DNA from: Myxococcota bacterium
GTDB taxonomy: Bacteria; Myxococcota_A; Bradymonadia; UBA7976; UBA1532
Assembly: GCA_963169045.1 (NCBI GenBank)
Contig: CAUJDF010000057.1
Span: forward strand, 111,200-175,199
Length of the DNA: 64,000 bases
Reading direction: 5' to 3'
Part shown: piece after piece, positions 62,186 to 64,000 of the stretch
How positions within the stretch are numbered: the stretch's first letter is position 1
Layout of the letters: the number at the start of each line of letters is the position of its first letter
Made by a program: the position numbers and the translations under genes
Notes under the pieces: generated by a model
Told to the model about the DNA's origin: nothing
The model's input: the letters and a program-made list of their open reading frames with translations, nothing else
Database searches by the model: none

Positions 62186-62794
62186 TCAGCGAAGGTGCTC
62201 GGTCGCCTTGATGCGCTCGATCACCTTCGTGTAGCTCGTCGTGTTCACGAGCTCGGCGAGCTGGTTCGTGTACGTGGCGAGCAGGTCCGCGCGGCCGCGC
62301 TCGCGGGCGTCGACCAGCGCGCGATACACGGTGATGAACGCGCGCTCCGAGTTCACGAAGTACTCGACCGCCTGCACGACCACACACAGGCCGGCCGACA
62401 CGAGCGAGCGGCCCGACTCCTCGAACTCGAACGTACGCCCATCGCTGTTCTGCACGGTCATCGCGACGGCGGCCACCGCGTCGAGACCCTTGCGGTCCCG
62501 GCTGGTGTCCATCTTGCCCTTCACGCTGAAGCCGGTGAACTGGATGGTCTGTAGCGACTCGAACTCGCGGGCGTAGTGATCCATCAGGCCGTGGTAGAGG
62601 GCGTCGATCGAGCCCACCCCCTCGCCCTGGATGGTCTCCACCGTGCCGTCGCGGCCGGTCTTCAGGCGGACCGTCACCTGACTCGGCCCGCCCTCGACCA
62701 CGTTCTCGCGTAGCTCGTAGTCCTGCACTGCGAGGTGCAGGTAATCGTCCTTGAGCACCTTCCGGATGAGCTCGACCGTCGCCTCGCGCCGCAT
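62186..62794 (-). CDS. free-standing 2-isopropylmalate synthase regulatory (LeuA dimerisation-type) domain protein
   Basis: 202 residues from ATG 62794. The core, VTVRLKTGRDGTVETIQGEGVGSIDALYHGL ... LQTIQFTGFSVKG ... DAVAAVAMTVQNSDGRTFEFEESGRSLVSAGLCVVVQAVEYFVN, matches the LeuA allosteric domain, which binds leucine in LeuA and forms dimers. The N-terminal 30 residues (ATVELIRKVLKDDYLHLAVQDYELREN) and a helical tail are extra. The catalytic TIM barrel is missing. It may act as a stand-alone amino-acid-sensing domain. It sits 36 bp upstream of the DUF4129-MoxR operon, on the same strand. Confidence 0.88.
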   Translation of the reverse strand: MRREATVELIRKVLKDDYLHLAVQDYELRENVVEGGPSQVTVRLKTGRDGTVETIQGEGVGSIDALYHGLMDHYAREFESLQTIQFTGFSVKGKMDTSRDRKGLDAVAAVAMTVQNSDGRTFEFEESGRSLVSAGLCVVVQAVEYFVNSERAFITVYRALVDARERGRADLLATYTNQLAELVNTTSYTKVIERIKATEHLR

Positions 62795-63120
62795 GACCTT
62801 CCTTCCGTCGCCCCGTCGTCCACCAACATATCGGAGCCGCCCCCCTCAAGATCAACGACGAGCCGGGGGCGATCAACGCCGCGCACGATCGGGCCCGTGT
62901 GCACGGGGACCCGCCGGTGGGTCACGACCGACACGGAAATCCGCGCATCAGGGAATACCTCACACCCCATCGGGGCGATTCACGCGCGAAATCCGAGGCG
63001 CGGCCCGATTGGCGCCCCGCTTCCGCAGGGGTATCAACGCCGGGAAGGGATCGGCCGCCGGGGACGTGATGGCACCGGTCGGGCATGCGTCGATCCCTCG
63101 CGGGTGAAGCGGAGCGCGAG
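62795..63120. other. 326-bp intergenic region
   Basis: Divergent promoter region for the LeuA-domain gene (leftward) and the interrupted kinase (rightward). GATCAACG occurs twice, 21 bp apart (62850, 62871). No gene and no clear operator. An in-frame ATG at 63085 is an alternative kinase start. Confidence 0.5.
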
Positions 63121-63909
63121 ATGTGGAGGGGCCCTCGACGGGTGTTGCTGGTGTGCGACGACACCGTGCGACGACGCGCGCTGGCCGACGCCCTCGCCGG
63201 GTTCGACGTGGTCGAAGCCGACGACGCGGGGGACGCCGCCGACGCAGTCGACGATGCCATCGCCGTCGTCCTCGCCGGTCCGGACGTCGCCCCCGGCCTG
63301 CGCGACGTCGTCCGCGAGCGCACGCCCGCCGCGCGCCTCGTCATCCTCGGCGCGGACGGCGCCGGCGAGGACGCCGTGCCACCGGACGCGGGCCCCGCCC
63401 TGCTGCGCCTCGTCGTCCGGCTCGCCGTCGAGCGCGCCGCCGCCGAGAACCGCCGCCGCATCGCCGAGGACGACCGCTGGTCGCTGGCCATCGAGAACGG
63501 CGCGCTGCGCAGCTTCAGCTACGCGGCGGCCCACGACCTCCGCACGCCGCTGCGCCACGTCGCGGGCTTCGCCGACGAGCTGCTCGAGGATCACGCCGGC
63601 GCGCTCGGCGGCGAAGGCCGCGCGCTCGCCCGGCACATCGTCGACGGCTGCGTCCGCCTCGACCGCACGCTCGAGCAGCTGCTGCGCCTGGCGCGCGCCG
63701 ACCGCGCCGAGGTGGAGCGCCAGCGCATCGATCTGAGCGCGCTCGTGCGGTCCGTCGTGGACGAGACCCAGCGCGAAGGCGCTCCGCCGATCGAGCTCGA
63801 GTGCCAGGAGCGCGTCGAGGCCGTCGCCGATCCGCACCTCCTGCGGCTGGCGCTGCTCAACCGTAAGTGCTCGCCCCGCCCCGTCTGGGCGGGCGCGGGT
63901 CGGACGTAG
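63121..63909 (+). pseudogene. histidine kinase truncated after HisKA by an insertion
   Basis: ATG 63121 (GGAG 8 bp upstream; ATG 63085 also possible). The N-terminus is a degenerate receiver (RRVLLVCDDTVRRRALADALAGF; VVLAGPDVAPGL). HisKA follows, with a complete H box (SYAAAHDLRTPLRHVAGFADELL) and second helix (RLDRTLEQLLRLARADRAEVE). The ATPase domain has just begun (VADPHLLRLALLN) when the frame enters unrelated sequence at about 63863 and stops at 63907-63909 after 15 more codons. The N, G1 and G2 boxes are absent, so it cannot bind ATP. The junction is GTAAGTGC, resembling an IS terminus. Confidence 0.8.
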
Positions 63910-64000
63910 TACGGGTGGGCGGTGGCGGGCGTGCGTCAGGTGACGGTGCTGCGCTCGCGAGCGAAGTCGGCGGGGAGCAGGACGGCGCCGGGCGTGGCAA
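63863..64000. mobile_element. left end of a probable insertion sequence (continues past the window)
   Basis: The kinase reading frame breaks at GTAAGTGC. GTAA ends are typical of IS66-family elements, but four bases are weak proof. A perfect hairpin follows (CCCGCCC 63875-63881, GGGCGGG 63887-63893), as found near IS ends to block read-through. A minus-strand frame enters from the right edge and stops at 63936. The second terminus and target duplication lie outside the window. Confidence 0.55.
63936..64000 (-). CDS. C-terminal end of a possible transposase (partial)
   Basis: Only 20 codons are visible before the TGA at 63938-63936, ending VLLPADFARERSTVT. The frame has the codon usage expected of coding DNA here and points toward the element end, where an IS transposase often stops. 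Too short to assign a family; transposase is inferred from position. Confidence 0.35.
   Translation of the reverse strand, partial: ATPGAVLLPADFARERSTVT

Overview
The window is a very GC-rich bacterial chromosome segment, packed with genes. It most resembles a Myxococcota (former Deltaproteobacteria) genome. The signs are lipoproteins with Asp/Ala/Pro linkers and MopE-type Asp-rich metal motifs, a Gly-rich beta-helix lipoprotein, a TIGR04551-like outer-membrane barrel, DUF5985-like membrane proteins, an NtrC-type two-component system, a Ser/Thr kinase, giant hybrid histidine kinases and many multiheme cytochromes. This is inference from gene content. I found no rRNA, tRNA or CRISPR array.

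Layout. (1) 1-12495, minus strand: two tightly overlapping operons for exported redox proteins. The left one encodes a hydrazine-synthase-alpha-like lipoprotein, a beta-propeller/cytochrome c peroxidase-like triheme protein, a SUMF1-fold protein and an anchored unknown cut by the window edge. The right one encodes a small DUF3303-like protein, an octaheme HAO-like cytochrome, a second octaheme protein with HEAT/TPR-like repeats and a small membrane protein. Between them lies 740 bp of non-coding DNA holding an 11-bp motif phased every 21-22 bp. (2) 12653-19137: a Cys-rich lipoprotein, a Uma2-family protein, then a coupled set of cNMP-binding Ser/Thr kinase, Gly-rich beta-helix lipoprotein and ABC-2 exporter. 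(3) 19139-29046: large secreted lipoproteins, a VolA-like lipase/hydrolase coupled to an outer-membrane barrel, and another 21-bp-periodic non-coding region. (4) 29047-35154: a sensor kinase and sigma-54 response regulator, a DUF5985/winged-helix cassette, and an Na+/H+ antiporter fused to a PTS EIIA domain. Two near-identical 21-bp palindromes and three sigma-54-like promoters tie these transcription units together. (5) 35158-39931: housekeeping-type genes (phosphodiesterase, DUF4259, MOSC, ankyrin, amidase). (6) 40014-50307: three overlapping hybrid histidine kinases, the first with eleven 92-residue HAMP-type repeats. (7) 50340-56136: a lipoyl-less E2-type acyltransferase, an acyl-CoA synthetase, a Suc/Fer-like protein and lipoproteins. 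(8) 56137-62794: a RDD/SpoIIM/DUF58/MoxR/DUF4350/DUF4129 operon preceded by a free-standing LeuA regulatory domain. (9) 63121-64000: a histidine kinase interrupted by what looks like an insertion sequence that continues past the window.

The strongest candidates for something undescribed are the combined HZS-alpha-like/HAO-like multiheme locus, the sigma-54 palindrome regulon, and the 21-bp-periodic intergenic arrays.
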